Below the pieces are notes generated by a model. It saw nothing but the letters and a program-made list of their open reading frames with translations. It had not been told where the DNA came from and made no database searches. Both the position numbers and the translations under genes were made by a program. From Streptomyces sp. NBC_01142 (GTDB lineage Bacteria; Actinomycetota; Actinomycetes; Streptomycetales; Streptomycetaceae): 64,000 nt of DNA. Position 1 is the stretch's first letter, and each line of letters begins with the position of its first letter. Positions 61,546-64,000 of the stretch are shown one piece after another. The DNA is taken from positions 1,116,001 through 1,180,000 of the forward strand of contig NZ_JAPEOR010000003.1 of the NCBI RefSeq assembly GCF_026341125.1, written 5' to 3'.

Positions 61546-62203
61546 TCACCGCTCCAAGGTCCGGGCCGCCGCCGTGCGCACGCGCTCCAAGATGGCGGTG
61601 AGCACGGGGTCGCCCTCTGCGCCCGCCCGGACTGCTGCGAAAACATGGCGGGTCGGCGGTTCCCCCTCCGGAGCGCGCAGTACCAGGCCGGGGCGGTGCA
61701 GCGGCTGCACCAGACGGGGCACGAGAGCCACGCCCGCTCCTGCCTCGACAAGAGCGGCGAGCGACTGCCAGTCGTTCACCGCATGGCGGATCTCCGGCGT
61801 GAAGCCGCCGGCTGCGCAGACGGATCGCGTCACCGCACCGCAGCAGCTGTGCGCGTCTCCGACGATCCAGGGATCAGCGGCCAGCTTCCGCAGCGGAACC
61901 CGGTCCAGACGGGCGAGACGGTGCGTGGCCGGCAACGCGACATCGAGGATGTCGGTCAAGAGGTCGGTCCGTGTGTAGCGGCGATCGGTGAAGGCAGGCG
62001 CTTCGGCGAAATCCACGGCGACCGCCACGTCGAGCTCCCCCGCGTCGAGCCGAGTGAACAGGTCCGGCGGCTGGGACTCCACCACGGCGACCTCGATGTC
62101 GGGACGTGTCTCGGCCAAGGCTGCCAGGGCGGCGGGCAGCAGGCCGGAAATCGCGCTGGAGAACGCGCCGATGGTCACCGCACCGCGATGTCCCTGATCC
62201 AGT
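61546..62203 (-). pseudogene. Relic: effector domain of a LysR-family regulator
   Basis: AVTIGAFSSAISGLLPAALA, QPPDLFTRLDAGELDVAVAV, LAALVEAGAGVALVPRLVQP and a normal C-terminus constitute a whole LysR effector domain. The HTH is missing: upstream of LDQGHRGAV there is an in-frame TAA (about 62205), and the IS630 element begins 30 bp further. The loss therefore predates or accompanied IS insertion. Confidence 0.8.
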
Positions 62204-62232
62204 TAATCTTTCTGGATGGAACAGACAAGCGC

Positions 62233-63407
62233 TAGTGTCTCGTGATTCCGTCAGCGTTACTTGATCTTGTATGGCAGGGTCTTCTGGTGTGGAGCTCTCC
62301 GTGGAACAGGCCGCCGAGTTGCGGGAGTTGGTGAACAGTCGGGATGTTCCTGCGGACATGGCAACGCGGGGCCGGATCGTGCTGTGGTCGAGTGAGGGGC
62401 GTCGGCGCAAGGACATTGCCGAGCTGCTCGGGGTGTCGCTGCCGACCGTGGACCGCTGGAAGATCCGCTATGCCGAGCAGGGCCTGGCCGGGCTGGAAGG
62501 TGAGCGTCCTGGTGGCGCGCGGGAGCAGGTGCCGGCGCGGGTGCGGGCCCGGGTGATTGCGCTGACGCGCATGACGCCGCCGGACCGTACGGGGCTTTCG
62601 CACTGGTCCACGCGGGAGTTGGCGAAGTATCTGGAGCGGGCCGAGAACATCACCGTGTCCTGGCACTACATTGCGCGCGTCTGGCGGGAGGAGAGCCTGA
62701 AGCCGCACCGGTTGGGTACCTTCAAGATTTCCAAAGACCCCGCGTTCGCGGAGAAAGTGGCCGATGTGATCGGCCTGTATCTGGCTCCGCCGGGTGGCGC
62801 GGTGGTCCTCTCGATCGACGAGAAGACGCAGATCCAGGCTCTGGACCGGACCCAGCCGGTGCTGCCGGTCGCCTTCGCGGCGAGCGAGCAGCGCACCGCC
62901 GACTACGTCCGGCACGGCACCACGAACCTGTTCGCCGCCCTGAACGTGACCACCGGTGAAGTGCTCGGCGAGTGCAGGCCGACCCGGAACGGCAAGGATT
63001 TCCTGGCCTTCTTGAAGAAGGCGGTGAAACCGTACGCCGGGAAGGACATCCATGTCGTCCTGGACAACCTCTCGACGCACACCACACCCGAGGTCAAGGA
63101 GTGGCTGGTCAAGAACCGGCAAGTCCACTTCCATTTCACTCCCGTCGGTTCTTCGTGGCTGAACCAGATCGAGATCTGGTTCGGAATCCTCACCCGGCAA
63201 TCCATCCGCCGCGGCACGTTCTCCAGCGTCAACGTCCTGATCAAACAGATCCGCGACTACATCAACTCCTGGAACACGACAGCGAAACCGTTCACCTGGA
63301 CCGCGACCTCCGGCGAGGTCCTCGCGAAGGTCCGACTCGTCGCGACCAACGTGAAGAAACTCGTCAATAACAACTCGAACTGACATGAACAGAATCACGA
63401 GACACTA
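62233..63407. mobile_element. IS630-family insertion sequence, complete, with TA duplication
   Basis: Inverted ends GTGTCTCGTGATTC at 62235-62248 and its complement at 63392-63405 (element 1171 bp), flanked by TA at 62233-62234 and 63406-63407 as expected for IS630. One intact transposase inside. The right TA directly adjoins the left end of another IS. Confidence 0.9.
62271..63383 (+). CDS. IS630-family transposase
   Basis: A 370-residue transposase. N-terminal HTH (KDIAELLGVSLPTVDRWKIR), a winged region (LSHWSTRELAKYLERAENI), and the DDE core: AVVLSIDEKTQIQALDRTQP (first Asp), IHVVLDNLSTHTTPEVKEWL (second Asp), SSWLNQIEIWFGILTRQSIR (Glu). Full length with no frameshift, so probably functional. 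Confidence 0.93.
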   Translation: MAGSSGVELSVEQAAELRELVNSRDVPADMATRGRIVLWSSEGRRRKDIAELLGVSLPTVDRWKIRYAEQGLAGLEGERPGGAREQVPARVRARVIALTRMTPPDRTGLSHWSTRELAKYLERAENITVSWHYIARVWREESLKPHRLGTFKISKDPAFAEKVADVIGLYLAPPGGAVVLSIDEKTQIQALDRTQPVLPVAFAASEQRTADYVRHGTTNLFAALNVTTGEVLGECRPTRNGKDFLAFLKKAVKPYAGKDIHVVLDNLSTHTTPEVKEWLVKNRQVHFHFTPVGSSWLNQIEIWFGILTRQSIRRGTFSSVNVLIKQIRDYINSWNTTAKPFTWTATSGEVLAKVRLVATNVKKLVNNNSN

Positions 63408-64000
63408 AGACTTGTCCCGTAACTGCTGGTCACGGGTGAGATGATCTTCGGGTGTCTGGTGTGATCACGGCGTCGGAGCCGTCCTGGATAGCCCCGTTCA
63501 CCGGGCTGAGCCCGCGTTCCTTCGGCAGGTTGGTGACCGCACTGCGCCGCGAAGGTGCAGATCCGGTCCGTAAGGGCCGCCCGTGGGGACTTCCGCTGGA
63601 GGACCGGGTTCTGCTCGTCGCGGCCTACTGGCGCACGAACCTGACAATGCGCCAACTCGCTCCGCTCTTCGGTGTATCGAAGTCCGCGGCGGACCGCATC
63701 ATCGACCACCTCGGCCCGTCGCTGGCGCTCCAGCCCCGCAAACGGTTCCGCAAGGACACCGTGCTCATCGTGGACGGCACCCTGGTGCCCACCCGCGACC
63801 ACAGCATCGCCGAGCAGTCCAAGAACTACCGGTACTCCACGAACCACCAGGTTGTCATCGACGCCGATACCCGCCTGGTCGTCGTGGTCGGCCGGCCCTT
63901 GCCCGGCAACCGCAACGACTGCAGGGCGTGGGAGGAGTCCGGCGCGAAGGCCGCCGTCGGCAAGGCCATGACGATCGCCGACGGCGGCTATCCGGGCACC
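63408..64000. mobile_element. IS5-type element, 5' part, runs off the window
   Basis: The sequence right after the IS630 copy, AGACTTGTCCCGTAACTG, is a typical left end of short IS5-group elements in Streptomyces, and the transposase frame follows 45 bp later. The right end is outside. Confidence 0.65.
63452..64000 (+). CDS. IS5-family transposase, partial
   Basis: At least 183 residues from GTG at 63452 (VSGVITASEPSW) to the window edge. It has the short-type IS5 N-terminus with HTH (NLTMRQLAPLFGVSKSAADR), then the DDE domain with VLIVDGTLVPTRDHSIAEQS (first Asp), YSTNHQVVIDADTRLVVVVG and MTIADGGYPGT near the second Asp. GTG at 63461 is an alternative start. The frame is intact as far as visible. 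Confidence 0.85.
   Translation, partial: MSGVITASEPSWIAPFTGLSPRSFGRLVTALRREGADPVRKGRPWGLPLEDRVLLVAAYWRTNLTMRQLAPLFGVSKSAADRIIDHLGPSLALQPRKRFRKDTVLIVDGTLVPTRDHSIAEQSKNYRYSTNHQVVIDADTRLVVVVGRPLPGNRNDCRAWEESGAKAAVGKAMTIADGGYPGT

Overview
The window is high-GC DNA with strongly G/C-biased third codon positions, TTA codons confined to a few genes, actinobacterial families (DUF5937/ArsR, DUF4097, SCO0607-type lipoprotein, DrrA-type ABC transporters) and IS families common in Streptomyces. It is almost certainly a Streptomyces chromosome or a large linear plasmid. Intact accessory operons are interleaved with many truncated genes and dead transposases, which suggests a variable chromosome arm rather than the core.

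Layout. 1-3490: end of a SnoaL-like gene, then a three-gene set of small protein, polyprenyl diphosphate synthase and MpaB/latex-clearing-protein-type haem oxygenase. 3588-5258: SDR oxidoreductase and LysR regulator, divergent around a perfect T-N11-A palindrome. 5380-5979: zinc-motif membrane protein. 6276-13100: a fructoside (sucrose or fructan type) system with GH32 hydrolase, LacI regulator, lipoprotein binding protein, two permeases and fructokinase, with two LacI-type operators; a relic of the matching ABC ATPase lies beside it. 13168-16790: methyltransferase, integrase relic, and an MFS exporter and DUF5937/ArsR regulator divergent around a 13-3-13 operator. 16860-20173: Tn3 and IS5 relics, a membrane protein, and an intact IS701 element inserted exactly at the stop codon of an Imm31-like gene. 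20681-22254: MarR and DUF4142.

23130-29469: a compact candidate biosynthetic locus with a PAS-LuxR regulator, ATP-grasp ligase, PEP/pyruvate-dikinase-like protein with His-domain-before-ATP-domain order, and MFS exporter. The three structural genes overlap by 4 bp, and both the regulator and the ATP-grasp gene carry a TTA codon, which points to bldA control. 29896-32955: VOC protein, frameshifted SRPBCC gene, three-helix-bundle protein, SpoIIE phosphatase. 33098-40498: a co-directional minus-strand operon that starts with a 47-residue peptide gene and continues with an ABC exporter, truncated APH-like kinase, MFS, unknown protein, VanX-type dipeptidase and a methyltransferase-NUDIX-PIMT fusion. 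This looks like an undescribed peptide or RiPP-type locus.

40825-45362: SnoaL-like, DUF4240, small membrane protein, MMPL transporter. 46016-52995: two paralogous RHH-DUF4097 operons, one with a DrrA-type ABC exporter, and a GtrA-like gene. All three promoter regions carry the same TGGCGCCA-type boxes, so they look like one small regulon. 53366-60927: GNAT, DUF6333-like, DUF1963-like, TROVE/Ro60-like protein, lipoprotein and a 59-residue ORF among relics of transposases, DtxR, GntR and TetR regulators. 60940-64000: decarboxylase and LysR relics, an intact IS630 element, and the start of an IS5-type element that runs off the window. No rRNA, tRNA or CRISPR array was seen.
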